Below are positions 46,984-56,421 of a stretch of DNA of 64,000 nt, one piece after another (the stretch's first letter is position 1; each line of letters opens with the position of its first letter). This DNA is from Corynebacterium endometrii. GTDB taxonomy: Bacteria; Actinomycetota; Actinomycetes; Mycobacteriales; Mycobacteriaceae. The notes below the pieces were generated by a model that was not told the origin of the DNA, ran no database searches, and saw nothing but the letters and a program-made list of their open reading frames with translations. The DNA lies in the NCBI RefSeq assembly GCF_004795735.1, contig NZ_CP039247.1:496001-560000 (forward strand). The letters are read 5' to 3'. Made by a program: the position numbers and the translations under genes.

Positions 46984-48186
46984 ATGACGCAACCGGCACC
47001 GGTGACCATCTCGGAGTTCGTCAACTCCTGGTTTGACACCCACCGCGCTGAGGTCATCTCCTGGCGTCGCCATATCCACCGCAACCCGGAGACCTCCAAT
47101 AATGAGGTGGAGACCACCAACTTCCTGTGCTCGATATTGGAAGAGTACGGCCTTAAACCGCACCGCTATCCGGAGACCGGCCTGCAGGTAGACATTGGCC
47201 CTGACACGGATCTGGGCCGCGTGGCATTCCGTGCGGATATCGATGCGTTGCCCATCCAGGAAGTCACGGGCCTAGAGTTTACGTCTGAGGTTCCTGGCGT
47301 GGCCCATGCCTGCGGCCACGATGTCCACACCACCATCGCATTGGGGTTGGCCTGCGCTGTGGCGGATTTTGATAAGGCCCATGGCCTGCCCATCGGCGTG
47401 CGCGTAATTTTCCAGCCGGCCGAGGAGGTCTGGGTTGGCGGCGCTACGGATGTCATCGAATGGGGAGCGCTGGAGGGCGTGCATTCCATTTACGCCGTGC
47501 ACGTCGAGCCGAAGCTGCGCGTGGGCCGCATCGGCGTGCGCACCGGCGCAATCACGTCCGCTACCGATGTTGTAGAGCTTGAGATCAAGGGCCCGGGCGG
47601 GCACACCTCCCGTCCGCATCTTTCATCCGACGTGGTCTATGCCCTCGGCAAGGTGATAACCGAACTTCCGGGTTTGCTCTCCCGCAGGGTGGATCCGCGC
47701 ACCGGCACGGTCTTGGTCTTTGGCACCGTCAATTCCGGTTACGCGCCCAACGCGATGCCAGAGGCGGGCACGCTTAGCGGAACGGTGCGCACCGCGGATA
47801 TCGCCATCTGGCGCAAGATGCAGGCCCTGTTCACTGAGCTCACGGAGCAGGTGCTGGCGCCGACCGGCGTGGAGCATGAGTTAACCTACCACCGTGGCGT
47901 GCCGCCGGTTCTCAATGATGATGTGGCAACCGCTCTGTTGGCGGCCGCGGCAACCAGCATCGATCCGCAGGCAGTAGTCCAAGCGCCGCAATCCTCCGGC
48001 GGTGAGGATTTCTCCTGGTACCTAGAGAAGGTGCCCGGCTCCATGGCCCGCCTGGGGTGCTGGTCCGGCGACGGTGAGCAGCATGATCTCCACATGGGTG
48101 ATCTGGTAGTAGATGAGCGAGCTATCGGCGTAGGGGTAAAGCTCTTTGGCTCCGTGGTGGACCAATTCTCCCGCATCGAAGACTAG
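46984..48186 (+). CDS. M20-family amidohydrolase (aminoacylase/hippurate hydrolase type)
   Basis: The 400-residue protein is an M20D peptidase-like amidohydrolase: WRRHIHRNPETSNNEVETT, metal-binding ACGHDVHTTIALGLA (about 99-113), FQPAEEVWVGGATDVIE with the catalytic Glu pair, GPGGHTSRPHLSSDVVYAL, and SSGGEDFSWYLEKVPGSMARLGC near the C-terminus. Members hydrolyse N-acyl amino acids or related amides in the cytosol. The ATG at 46984 with GGGAGG 9-10 nt upstream is chosen over the frame start at 46927. C. glutamicum has an amidohydrolase gene in the same place, before lpdA. Confidence 0.88.
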   Translation: MTQPAPVTISEFVNSWFDTHRAEVISWRRHIHRNPETSNNEVETTNFLCSILEEYGLKPHRYPETGLQVDIGPDTDLGRVAFRADIDALPIQEVTGLEFTSEVPGVAHACGHDVHTTIALGLACAVADFDKAHGLPIGVRVIFQPAEEVWVGGATDVIEWGALEGVHSIYAVHVEPKLRVGRIGVRTGAITSATDVVELEIKGPGGHTSRPHLSSDVVYALGKVITELPGLLSRRVDPRTGTVLVFGTVNSGYAPNAMPEAGTLSGTVRTADIAIWRKMQALFTELTEQVLAPTGVEHELTYHRGVPPVLNDDVATALLAAAATSIDPQAVVQAPQSSGGEDFSWYLEKVPGSMARLGCWSGDGEQHDLHMGDLVVDERAIGVGVKLFGSVVDQFSRIED

Positions 48187-48235
48187 TGACGGCTTTCCCG
48201 CCCCCTATTCCTCGCCGCCGTAGCCCGGAGGCGCC

Positions 48236-48286
48236 TTATGCCCGATAGGGCATAATGATGCGCGAACGGTTAAACTAATCAACCGT
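48236..48286. promoter_or_regulatory. Stacked palindromes upstream of lpdA
   Basis: TTATGCCC-GATA-GGGCATAA (48236-48255) is a perfect 8-bp inverted repeat with a 4-nt loop, followed by ACGGTT-N9-AACCGT (48266-48271, 48281-48286). They may be a terminator of the amidohydrolase gene, an operator of lpdA, or both. Confidence 0.5.
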
Positions 48287-48328
48287 CATTATTCTCGGAG
48301 CATATTTAGGCATTGAAGGAGTAAGCGC

Positions 48329-49753
48329 GTGTCCCACACTTCGAAGCGCATTGTGATTGTTGGCGGCGGCCCCGCGGGCTACGAGGCGGCACTGGCGGGT
48401 GCGAAGTACGGCGCTGATATCACGGTCGTTGAAGACCAGGGCATGGGCGGCTCCGGCATTTTGCTGGACTGCGTTCCTTCCAAGTCCTTTATCGCCGGCG
48501 CCAATATCAAGACTGACCTTCGCCGCGCGGATGACATGGGCCTGAACGAGGGGCTCGGTGAGGTGGAGCTGTCCATGCAGGCTCTCAATGAGCGCGTGCA
48601 GGCGCTGGCCGCCAACCAGTCTGAGGACATTTTGCGCAACATGGAGGAACGCGGCATCCGTGTGGTCAACGGTCGCGCCTACTTCGACACGGACCAGGCC
48701 ACCGCCAACGTTGCCGGCCATAAGGTGACCGTAACCCTGGCGGATGGCAGCACCGAGGTGATCGAGGCTGACCTCGTGTTGATTGCAACCGGTGCCACCC
48801 CGCGCGTCCTGCCGGGCGCGCAGCCTGACGGCGAACGCATCCTGACCTGGCAGCAGGTGTACAACCTGACCGATCTTCCAGAACACCTTGTTGTGGTGGG
48901 CTCCGGCGTGACCGGTGCCGAGATGGTCTCCGCATTCGCGGAGCTGGGCGTCAAGGTCACCATGGTGGCCTCCCGCGACCGCATCCTCCCGCATGACGAT
49001 GCCGACGCGGCCGATACCCTGGAGACCGTCCTTGCGGAGCGCGGCGTTCAGCTGGAGAAGAACTGCCGCGTGGATACGGTCACCCGCACCGAGGATGGCG
49101 GGGTGTCCGTCAAAACCGCCGATGGCCGCGAGATTCTGGGCTCCCACGCGCTAATGTCCATCGGCTCTATCCCTAACACCAAGGACCTGGGCCTGGAAAA
49201 CATTGGCGTTGAGGTCTCTGACTCCGGTCACATTCGCGTGGACCGCGTCTCCCGCACCAACGTCGCCGGCGTCTATGCCGCCGGCGATTGCTCCGACCTG
49301 TTCCCGCTGGCATCCGTTGCCGCGATGCAGGGCCGCGTGGCCATGTACCACGCGCTGGGTGAGGGCGTTTCCCCCATCCGTATGCGCACCGTGGCTACCG
49401 CGGTCTTTACCCGCCCGGAGATCGCCGCCGTGGGCTTTACCCAGGCCGAGATTGAGTCCGGTGAGGTCTCCGCACGCACCATCACCATGCCGCTGCAGAC
49501 CAACCCGCGCGCGAAGATGCGTTCCCTGCGCCACGGCTTCGTCAAGCTGTTCTGCCGCCGCAATTCGGGCATCGTCATCGGCGGCGTGATCGTTGCGCCT
49601 ACCGCGTCCGAGCTCATCCTGCCCGTCGCCGTGGCCGTCACCAACCACCTGACCGTGGATCAATTGGCGGAGTCCTTCGCCGTGTACCCATCGCTGTCCG
49701 GCACCATCACCGAGGCCGCGCGCCGCCTAGTCGCCCATGACGACCTGGCCTAA
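48329..49753 (+). CDS. lpdA: NAD(P)H-quinone dehydrogenase, LpdA-type flavoprotein
   Basis: The 474-residue protein is a flavoprotein disulfide-reductase homologue. It has the FAD motif IVIVGGGPAGYEAALAGAKYGADITVVED (8-36), an NAD(P) motif LVVVGSGVTGAEMVSAFAELG (about 189) and VYAAGDCSDLFPLASVAAMQG (about 314). The redox CxxxxC pair is missing its first Cys: the sequence reads GGSGILLDCVPSKS. This matches M. tuberculosis LpdA, which reduces quinones rather than lipoamide. AAGGAG precedes the GTG at 48329. It is a single gene followed by a terminator. Confidence 0.9.
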   Translation: MSHTSKRIVIVGGGPAGYEAALAGAKYGADITVVEDQGMGGSGILLDCVPSKSFIAGANIKTDLRRADDMGLNEGLGEVELSMQALNERVQALAANQSEDILRNMEERGIRVVNGRAYFDTDQATANVAGHKVTVTLADGSTEVIEADLVLIATGATPRVLPGAQPDGERILTWQQVYNLTDLPEHLVVVGSGVTGAEMVSAFAELGVKVTMVASRDRILPHDDADAADTLETVLAERGVQLEKNCRVDTVTRTEDGGVSVKTADGREILGSHALMSIGSIPNTKDLGLENIGVEVSDSGHIRVDRVSRTNVAGVYAAGDCSDLFPLASVAAMQGRVAMYHALGEGVSPIRMRTVATAVFTRPEIAAVGFTQAEIESGEVSARTITMPLQTNPRAKMRSLRHGFVKLFCRRNSGIVIGGVIVAPTASELILPVAVAVTNHLTVDQLAESFAVYPSLSGTITEAARRLVAHDDLA

Positions 49754-49797
49754 AAGGCTTGCGGGTCCTGGGGATTTCCCAGTCCCCGGATAAGGAG

Positions 49798-49830
49798 CAA
49801 GGGCGCAGAGTTAATTGCTCTACGCCCTTG
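49798..49830. terminator. Bidirectional terminator between lpdA and the Ltp-family gene
   Basis: CAAGGGCGCAGAG pairs with CTCTACGCCCTTG (one mismatch) around a 7-nt loop, followed by TTTCCTT on the plus strand. Confidence 0.8.
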
Positions 49831-49860
49831 TTTCCTTCTCCCGGCAGGTTTAGCAGCGGA

Positions 49861-50670
49861 CTACCATTCCAATGAGTCTGCGCCGGCTATGGCCTGGTCA
49901 TAGGTAAACCCATCGCCGTATTCGCTGGAGAGTTGGCCGATCAACTCCTCCCGGGACATGGGGGATAACTCTTGATAGGACGCTGCGGCCTGCTTAGCTT
50001 CCTCCGTGTAGTCAACGTCTACGTTGTCTACGGCGTATTGCGCCCGTTCCGGGGTGAACTTATCGGCGTATTCGCTGGTGAGCTGCTCAAGGAGCCCGGA
50101 TTGGGAGAAGTGAAGGGAGTCCACGTAATCCTGGGCTGATTCAAGGGCCTCCGCATTCCAATCCACGTCGATGTTATCCATTGCGTACTGTGCCGCGTCC
50201 TCTGGATAATTATCCGCGTACTCACTGGTGAGCTGTTCAAGGAGCCCGGCTTCCGAGAATGAGGTGAAGTCAAGGTAGTTTTCCGCGGAGCGCAGCGCGT
50301 TGCGGTGCTCAAGCGGAACGGATTCATCCTCCCCGGCGGCCGGCGCGCCAAGCTCTCCTCCTAGGGCGTTGCGGTCTTCCTCGTTAGAGGCGGTGGCCCC
50401 GGTGGAATTTTCCGGGTCGCCGCCGCCGGCTATATTGCCGATGGCACCTACGCCTAGCACGACCGCGATGGCGATGGCGCCCCATTTGAAGCAGCCGCCC
50501 TTTTTCTTCTTTGGTTCCGGCATGGGTGGGGTTGTGGCGTTGAATTGCAGGTTTTCGTAGTGCTGGCCGTCCTCCTGTGGTGCGTGCGGCAGGGGGCTGG
50601 GCTGCGGCGGCCCATAGGGCTGCTGTGGGTCGTTGCGGTGGGGTGGGCCGTAAGGGCTGCGTTCTGACAC
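49861..50670 (-). CDS. Ltp-family surface protein with three Ltp repeats
   Basis: The 269-residue protein has a Pro-rich cytoplasmic N-terminus (1-55), a basic patch PKKKKGG, a single membrane helix (FKWGAIAIAVVLGVGAIGNIAGG, about 61-83), a polar linker, and three tandem 50-residue Ltp repeats (about 124-171, 174-221, 224-267) with the pattern ALxSAxxYxDxxxFSxxGLLEQLTSEYAD...A.YAxDNxDVD. This domain is named for the Streptococcus phage TP-J34 lipoprotein Ltp, which blocks injection of phage DNA. Here the anchor is a membrane helix, not a lipobox. The GTG at 50670 with GGAGG 6 nt upstream is the start. Phage exclusion is a family-based guess. Confidence 0.82.
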   Translation of the reverse strand: MSERSPYGPPHRNDPQQPYGPPQPSPLPHAPQEDGQHYENLQFNATTPPMPEPKKKKGGCFKWGAIAIAVVLGVGAIGNIAGGGDPENSTGATASNEEDRNALGGELGAPAAGEDESVPLEHRNALRSAENYLDFTSFSEAGLLEQLTSEYADNYPEDAAQYAMDNIDVDWNAEALESAQDYVDSLHFSQSGLLEQLTSEYADKFTPERAQYAVDNVDVDYTEEAKQAAASYQELSPMSREELIGQLSSEYGDGFTYDQAIAGADSLEW

Positions 50671-50824
50671 GGTGGACCTCCAGGGGTAGTGATTAGGAGT
50701 GATAAGGAATCTCAAGGCAATGTCTTGATGCCTTGAGCCTTCCATAATGGCCGGACACTCCCGCCTGAGGATTCGAACGCCTAGGCGTGAAGAACGCGCT
50801 TACCCATGTGGCGGCGTTACCGGC

Positions 50825-52114
50825 CTACCGCCGCACGTGGGAGATCCCTTTTGACAGGGCAATGGCGCGTTGCGGGCATTCCTCTCGTGGGCACGTGTCA
50901 CAGCCCGGGCCGATGGGGGTGGCTGAATCGGGGGAGAGGTTGAGGGCATCGGAGTAGATGAGGCGGTGGGCCTCGGAAATATCGCAGCCCAGCGCCACGG
51001 CGTGCTCCTTGTGTGGGGTGCCGAAACTGCGCACGGCGCCTTGGACCATGCGGGCTACCCAAAGATAAGTATGTCCATCCGGCATGGAAGCCACCTGGCG
51101 GGTGATGCGGTTCGGGGTTTCGAATGCGCGGTGGACAACCCACAGCGGGCACGTACCGCCGGAGCGGGAGAAATGGAAGCTGGTGGCAGAGGCCCGCTTG
51201 GAAATATTGCCGCCCCTATCCGTGCGAATGAAGAAGAAAGGGACGCCGCGGGCGCCGTTTCGCTGCAGCGTGGATAGGCGATGGGCAGTGGATTCGAAGC
51301 CGGTGCCAAAGTGGCCGGCGATGCGCTCGATGTCATAGCGGGTGCTTTCCGCGACGTCCAGGAATTCCATGTACGGCATGGTCACCGCCGCGCCAAAGTA
51401 CTGGTGCAGGCCATAGCTGGCCAGGTCGCGCGATTCCTGCGTCGGCAAGGTGGACACCAGGTTACCCACCAGGTCCTGCAGGATGTTGTCCGCGTAAAAC
51501 ATGGACATCTCGAAGCACGTTTGGGCGCCGGTGAGGTCATTGCGCAGGGAAAGCTCACGGGTTGTGGGGTCAAAGATGCGCCGGGGGCCGGTTTCGTGGG
51601 AGCGGAAACGGGTGTGCACGCCGAGCTCGGAATCCAATACGCCGGAAAGCTGGGTGAGCCGGGAGAGCTTGCCGCCGATGCGTTTGCCAAGTTCTTCGCC
51701 CAGAATGTCCAGTTCGTGGATGTAATTGTTGGCTTCGTAGAAGAAATCGCGCACGAGGTCATAGGGGCTAAGCTCGGCGGATTCGGGGACGCGGGCGGCT
51801 ATGTCGATAAGCCTCGGCATCAATTCAGGGAAGCGGGCGGCGAGCTCTGCCAACTCGCTTTCCTTGGCGGCGGGGAAGATGACGCGCAGTTCGCTGATGG
51901 TGCGGACATCGCGGTCCTCGGAAAAGTAGGAGGCGTCCACGTCGAAGCGCTGGGTCAGCTGCATCAGAACGGTCACGGTGAGCGGGCGCTGGTCATTTTC
52001 GAGCTGGTTGAGATAGCTGGTAGACAGGTTGAGCTCTTTCGCCATGGCCACTTGGGTCAGTCCACGCGACTTTCGCAGTGCATGGATACGTGCCCCCGCG
52101 TACATCTTGCCCAT
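50825..52114 (-). CDS. prpR: PrpR/RamB-type XRE regulator of the methylcitrate cluster
   Basis: The 429-residue regulator has an N-terminal HTH (ARIHALRKSRGLTQVAMAKELNLSTSYLNQLENDQRPLTVTVLMQLTQRFDVDASYF, about 8-64), an acyl-CoA-sensing middle region (IrrE/ScfR-like) and a C-terminal cysteine-rich block DTCPREECPQRAIALSKG (about 408-425), likely metal- or Fe-S-binding as in mycobacterial PrpR. It is divergent from prpDBC, which fits PrpR of C. glutamicum and mycobacteria. RamB, the acetate regulator, is a close paralogue and cannot be fully excluded. GAGGCG precedes the ATG. Confidence 0.85.
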   Translation of the reverse strand: MGKMYAGARIHALRKSRGLTQVAMAKELNLSTSYLNQLENDQRPLTVTVLMQLTQRFDVDASYFSEDRDVRTISELRVIFPAAKESELAELAARFPELMPRLIDIAARVPESAELSPYDLVRDFFYEANNYIHELDILGEELGKRIGGKLSRLTQLSGVLDSELGVHTRFRSHETGPRRIFDPTTRELSLRNDLTGAQTCFEMSMFYADNILQDLVGNLVSTLPTQESRDLASYGLHQYFGAAVTMPYMEFLDVAESTRYDIERIAGHFGTGFESTAHRLSTLQRNGARGVPFFFIRTDRGGNISKRASATSFHFSRSGGTCPLWVVHRAFETPNRITRQVASMPDGHTYLWVARMVQGAVRSFGTPHKEHAVALGCDISEAHRLIYSDALNLSPDSATPIGPGCDTCPREECPQRAIALSKGISHVRR

Positions 52115-52315
52115 CGCCTCGTGGCCCCTTTCAACCGCCTTAACCTGCTAATTCCACAGCTTACGCTAATTACGCTTAATAATGACGCAATATTTCACAT
52201 TTTACAAACATGGTGCAGGTTACTTTCCACGCTCTAGTGTGATGTGTAACGCAATCGGCACTCCGGCTGTGCATCACTACAGAATTCAAGATTTCACTCC
52301 AAGGAGGAATGCAAC

Positions 52316-53827
52316 GTGATTGAGCACAAAGTTCGCACTCACAAGTCTGCGGAAGACTTCCCCATCGAGGAGCATCTGGCTCACAAGATCGCCGTGATGG
52401 CTGCTGATCCTGTAGAGGTTCCAGAAGAGACCAAAGAGATGATCATCAACCGCATCATCGACAATGCATCGGTTGCAGTGGCATCCGTCCCACGCCGGCC
52501 GGTGACGTCCGCCCGCGTCATTGCTGAGGCGCACCCGGTAGAAGAAGGCGGCGCCACCATCTTCGGCTCTGAGGGTACCTATTCCGCGGAATGGGCGGCA
52601 TTCGCAAACGGCACCGCCGTCCGGGAACTGGACTACCATGACACCTTCCTGGCGGCAGAGTATTCCCACCCAGGTGACAACATCCCGCCAATCCTGGCCG
52701 TAGCGCAGCACAAGGGGCTTGACGGCAAGGCCCTGATTCGCGGCATCGCCACCGGCTACGAGGTGCAGGTCAACCTCGTGAAGGGCATCTGCCTGCACGA
52801 GTGGAAGATCGACCACGTGGCGCACCTTGGCCCATCCGTTGCGGCAGGTATCGGCACCATGCTGAACCTGCCGGTTGAGACCATTTACCAGGCAATCGGC
52901 CAGGCGCTGCACACCACCACCGCCACGCGCCAGTCCCGCAAGGGCCTTATCTCTTCCTGGAAGGCATCCGCCCCAGCATTCGCCGGCAAGATGGGCATTG
53001 AGGCCGTGGACCGCGCCATGCGCGGCGAGGGCGCACCAGCCCCAATCTGGGAGGGTGAGGACGGCTTCATTGCATGGATGCTGCACTCCCCAGAGCGTGA
53101 ATACACCGTTCCGCTTCCAGCGGAGGGCGAGGAAAAGCGCGCCATCCTGGACACCTACACCAAGGAGCACTCGGCGGAGTACCAGGCGCAGGCACCAATC
53201 GACCTGGCACGCCGCATGAAGGGCACCATTGAGGACAAGGGCCTAGAAACCAAGGACATTGAGTCCATCGTCCTGCACACCTCCCACCACACCCACTACG
53301 TGATTGGTACCGGTGCTAATGACCCGCAGAAGATGGACCCCAAGGCCTCCCGCGAGACCCTGGATCACTCCATCATGTACATGTTCGCGGTAGCGCTCGA
53401 GGACGGCACCTGGCACCACGTGAACTCCTACACGCCAGAGCGCGCCGGACGCCCAGAGACCGTGGAGCTGTGGCACAAGATCTCCACCGTGGAAGACCCA
53501 GAGTGGACCCGCCGCTACCACTCCCACGACCCGAATGAGAAGGCTTTTGGCGCCAAGGCGGTCATCACCTTCAAGGACGGCACCGTCATCGAGGATGAAA
53601 TGGCCGTTGCCGACGCCCACCCGCTGGGCGCCCGCCCATTCGAGCGCGAGCAGTACATCAACAAGTTCCGCACGCTGGCCGAGGGCCTGGTTGACCCGGA
53701 GGAGCAGGACCGCTTCCTCGAGGCCGTGCAGAACCTCGAAAACCTCACCGACCTGTCCGAACTGCACGTCAAGGTCAACCAGGCCTGCCTTGACCAAGCA
53801 CCTGAGACCCCGGAGGGACTGTTCTAA
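52316..53827 (+). CDS. prpD: 2-methylcitrate dehydratase
   Basis: The 503-residue MmgE/PrpD-family enzyme dehydrates 2-methylcitrate to 2-methyl-cis-aconitate. Seen: [18 protein letters not shown], the family block [34 protein letters not shown] (about 97-130), [42 protein letters not shown] and [29 protein letters not shown] lies 8-9 nt before the GTG. TAGTGT (52235-52240) is the likely -10 box, giving a leader of about 70 nt. First gene of prpDBC, divergent from prpR; its stop is followed immediately by prpB. Confidence 0.95.
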   Translation: MIEHKVRTHKSAEDFPIEEHLAHKIAVMAADPVEVPEETKEMIINRIIDNASVAVASVPRRPVTSARVIAEAHPVEEGGATIFGSEGTYSAEWAAFANGTAVRELDYHDTFLAAEYSHPGDNIPPILAVAQHKGLDGKALIRGIATGYEVQVNLVKGICLHEWKIDHVAHLGPSVAAGIGTMLNLPVETIYQAIGQALHTTTATRQSRKGLISSWKASAPAFAGKMGIEAVDRAMRGEGAPAPIWEGEDGFIAWMLHSPEREYTVPLPAEGEEKRAILDTYTKEHSAEYQAQAPIDLARRMKGTIEDKGLETKDIESIVLHTSHHTHYVIGTGANDPQKMDPKASRETLDHSIMYMFAVALEDGTWHHVNSYTPERAGRPETVELWHKISTVEDPEWTRRYHSHDPNEKAFGAKAVITFKDGTVIEDEMAVADAHPLGARPFEREQYINKFRTLAEGLVDPEEQDRFLEAVQNLENLTDLSELHVKVNQACLDQAPETPEGLF

Positions 53828-54757
53828 ATGGCTGGATTGTTTGGCTCTTTAAAGACCAATGCCGAAAAGCGCGCGGACTTCCGCGCCAGCTTGAATGATT
53901 CACAAATCACCACGCTTCCAGGCGCGTTCAACCCACTGACCGCACGCCTCATCCAGGACATCGGCGGCTTCGGCGGCGTCTACATCTCCGGCGCCGTGCT
54001 GGCCAACGACCTGGGCCTGCCGGACATCGGCATGACCACGCTGACCGAGGTAGCGAACCGCTCCGGGCAAATCGCCCGCGTGACGGACCTGCCGGTGCTG
54101 GTCGATGCGGATACCGGCTTCGGTGAACCAATGTCCGCGGCGCGCACCGTTGCCTCCCTCGAGGACGCGGGCCTGGCCGGCTGCCACCTTGAGGACCAGG
54201 TCAACCCTAAGCGCTGCGGCCACCTGGACGGCAAGGAAGTAGTCCCCACGGATCTGATGGTTCGCCGCATTACCGCCGCCGTCAATGAGCGCCGGGATGA
54301 GAACTTCATCATCTGCGCCCGCACGGATGCTGCCGGGGTGGAGGGCATTGACGCCGCCATTGAGCGCGCCAAGGCTTACGCGGACGCCGGCGCGGACCTC
54401 ATCTTCACCGAGGCTTTATACAAGCCGGAGGACTTCGAGAAGTTCCGCGCGGCCGTGGATACCCCGCTGCTGGCGAACATGACCGAGTTCGGCAAGACGG
54501 AGCTGTTGTCCGCCAAGACCCTCGAGGATCTTGGATACAACGCGGTCATCTGGCCGGTCTCCACCTTCCGCGTGGCCATGGGCGCGACGGAGGAGTTCCT
54601 TCGCGATATGGCCGAGTCCGGCCTGCAGACCGATTGGCTGGAGCGCATGCAGCACCGCTCCCGCCTCTACGAACTGGTTCGTTACAACGAATACAACGAT
54701 TTTGACCAGTCCGTATTCACCTACTCCAAGGAAGCCTACAAGCCCACCTTCGAGTAG
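53828..54757 (+). CDS. prpB: 2-methylisocitrate lyase
   Basis: The 309-residue enzyme of the isocitrate lyase/PEP mutase family splits 2-methylisocitrate to pyruvate and succinate. Seen: the metal region LPVLVDADTGFGEPMSAARTVASLEDAGLAGCHLEDQVNPKRCGHLDGKEVV, containing the KRCGH catalytic signature, then FIICARTDAAGVEGIDAAIERAKAYADAGADLIFTEAL and the C-terminal RSRLYELVRYNEYNDFDQSVFTY. It starts at the base after the prpD stop, so translation is coupled. Length matches PrpB (about 300). Confidence 0.95.
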   Translation: MAGLFGSLKTNAEKRADFRASLNDSQITTLPGAFNPLTARLIQDIGGFGGVYISGAVLANDLGLPDIGMTTLTEVANRSGQIARVTDLPVLVDADTGFGEPMSAARTVASLEDAGLAGCHLEDQVNPKRCGHLDGKEVVPTDLMVRRITAAVNERRDENFIICARTDAAGVEGIDAAIERAKAYADAGADLIFTEALYKPEDFEKFRAAVDTPLLANMTEFGKTELLSAKTLEDLGYNAVIWPVSTFRVAMGATEEFLRDMAESGLQTDWLERMQHRSRLYELVRYNEYNDFDQSVFTYSKEAYKPTFE

Positions 54758-54854
54758 CCGGAGCTACTGACGATTCCCTATTCCCTTTCCCAACACCTTC
54801 AATCCAAGAGTGCGGCCGGCCCGCCGTGTTCGCACCCAAGCATAAGGAGAAAAA

Positions 54855-56006
54855 ATGTCTGACAAGAACACCGAAATTCGCAAGGGCCTCTACGGCGTTG
54901 TAGTCGATGAAACGGCCGTATCCAAGGTGGTTCCAGAGACCAATTCCCTGACCTACCGCGGCTATCCAGTCCAGGAGCTGGCTCGCTACTGCAGCTTCGA
55001 GGAAGTGGCATACCTCCTGTGGAACGGTGAGCTGCCAAGCCAGGAAGAGCTCATCCGCTTCTCCGCGCGTGAGAAGGCGCTGCGCCACCTGGACCGTCAC
55101 CTCATCGACCTGATCACCTCCATGCCGAAGTCCTGCCACCCAATGGACGTGTTGCGCACGGCTATCTCCTTTATCGGCTCCCAGGATCCTGAGGCATACA
55201 CCCGGGATTCCGAGCACATCCGCCGCACCGCGCTTGAGCTGATGGCCAAGATTCCGACCATCATCGCGCTTGACATCCGACGCCGCCGCGGTGAGGGCTA
55301 CATCGAGCCCTCCCGCAAGAAGGGCTTTGCGGAAAACTTCCTGTGGATGGTCTTCGGCGAGGAGGAGGGCTCCCCGGCCAACAGCCGCGCTGATATCGAG
55401 GCCTTCGATAAGTCCCTGACCCTGTACGCGGAGCACTCCTTCAACGCTTCCACCTTCGCGGCCCGCGTGATCACCTCCACCATGTCCGATACTTACTCGG
55501 CAATCGTGGGCGCAATCGGCGCGCTGAAGGGCCCGCTGCACGGCGGTGCCAACGAGGCCGTGATGCACAACTTCCTGGAGGTTGATGACCCAGCCAAGGC
55601 AGAGGAGTGGGCAAAGAACAAGCTGGCCAACAAGGAACTGGTTATGGGCTTCGGTCACCGCGTCTACAAGAAGGGCGACTCCCGCGTTCCTACCATGGAG
55701 GCCGCATTCAAGGAGCTGGCTGAGCAGCACGACCAGACCAAGTGGGTTGAGATGTATGACATCATGGCGAAGACCATGTATGAGAATACGTCCATCCAAA
55801 TCCGTCCTAACCTGGACTTCCCGGCGGGCCCTGCCTACTACATCCTGGGCTTCGACATCGAGTTCTTCACCCCAATCTTCGTGATGGCTCGCATCACCGG
55901 CTGGACCGCTCACATCGTGGAGCAAAACGAAAACAACTCCCTGATCCGCCCGCTGTCCGCATACAACGGTGAGGAACAGCGTCCGGTTCCGCCTAAGTCC
56001 TTCTAA
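54855..56006 (+). CDS. prpC: 2-methylcitrate synthase
   Basis: The 383-residue enzyme condenses propionyl-CoA with oxaloacetate. Citrate synthase-family residues are present: His in GPLHGGANEAVMHNFLE (about 220), the signature GFGHRVYKKGDSRVPTM (about 259-275) and the catalytic Asp in NLDFPAGPAYYILGFDIEFFTPIFVMARITGWTAHIVEQ. The short length and early motif YRGYPVQELARYCSFEEVAYLLWNGELPSQEEL mark it as the PrpC type; such enzymes also use acetyl-CoA weakly. AAGGAG lies just before the ATG. Last gene of prpDBC, followed by two hairpins. Confidence 0.95.
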   Translation: MSDKNTEIRKGLYGVVVDETAVSKVVPETNSLTYRGYPVQELARYCSFEEVAYLLWNGELPSQEELIRFSAREKALRHLDRHLIDLITSMPKSCHPMDVLRTAISFIGSQDPEAYTRDSEHIRRTALELMAKIPTIIALDIRRRRGEGYIEPSRKKGFAENFLWMVFGEEEGSPANSRADIEAFDKSLTLYAEHSFNASTFAARVITSTMSDTYSAIVGAIGALKGPLHGGANEAVMHNFLEVDDPAKAEEWAKNKLANKELVMGFGHRVYKKGDSRVPTMEAAFKELAEQHDQTKWVEMYDIMAKTMYENTSIQIRPNLDFPAGPAYYILGFDIEFFTPIFVMARITGWTAHIVEQNENNSLIRPLSAYNGEEQRPVPPKSF

Positions 56007-56027
56007 GGCCCTCTAGGACCTTCCAGG

Positions 56028-56101
56028 ACATGTGTGTCCGGCTGAGTTGGACACACATGTAGACCGCCCGCCTATCGCTGATAAAGCAGCAGGTGGGCGG
56101 T
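56028..56101 (+). terminator. Two-hairpin terminator after prpC
   Basis: A perfect 12-bp stem ACATGTGTGTCC/GGACACACATGT (56028-56039, 56049-56060) is followed by ACCGCCCGCCT/AGGTGGGCGGT (56063-56073, 56091-56101; one mismatch), then TTATT. Confidence 0.85.
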
Positions 56102-56421
56102 TATTCGTCCAACCCCGGAATCTCCCTGAATTTTGATTAGGGGTTTCCGCTTCACCCCCATCACAGGGGTTGGAAAGGCTGAGCCTGGATTAAATTCCAT
56201 GTTTCTTCCCGATCCTTGCAGGTGAGCCTATCTTCGCTGGCCATGCGCGTGAATGCACAGTAAAAACGGTAGAAATCGCTACGTTACGGGTCTACAGTTA
56301 TATAAGGATCATCTGACGTGGTGCCTTTTTCGCGTGCACTCAAAAGCGGCCTCGGTAGTACATTCCGGGCCACCGTGTATGGGGGAGGGGTGCTACTCAC
56401 TCAATGAAAGGACCTACGTTC
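56102..56421 (+). promoter_or_regulatory. prpC-pyc intergenic region with pyc promoter and leader
   Basis: This 320-bp stretch has no convincing ORF. An AT-rich -10-like segment, TTATATAAGGAT (56298-56309), is the best pyc promoter element and would give a leader of about 105 nt. Nothing resembling a known riboswitch was seen. Confidence 0.45.

Noticed and set aside
50100..50270. Direct DNA repeats resembling a CRISPR or VNTR
   Set aside because: The similarity comes from in-frame protein repeats (Ltp domains) with diverged codons, not from short regularly spaced identical units.
50757..50833. tRNA-like stretch on the minus strand (GTTCGAATCC plus GGCCGG/CCGGCC ends)
   Set aside because: The T-loop-like motif is offset by about 5 nt from its place in a 76-nt tRNA, the T-stem does not pair, and no D-arm is seen. 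At most a tRNA fragment; not called.
52190..52230. RamB/PrpR operator near TTTTACAAA upstream of prpD
   Set aside because: Only a partial match to the TTTGCAAA-type core; I could not place a symmetric site with confidence.
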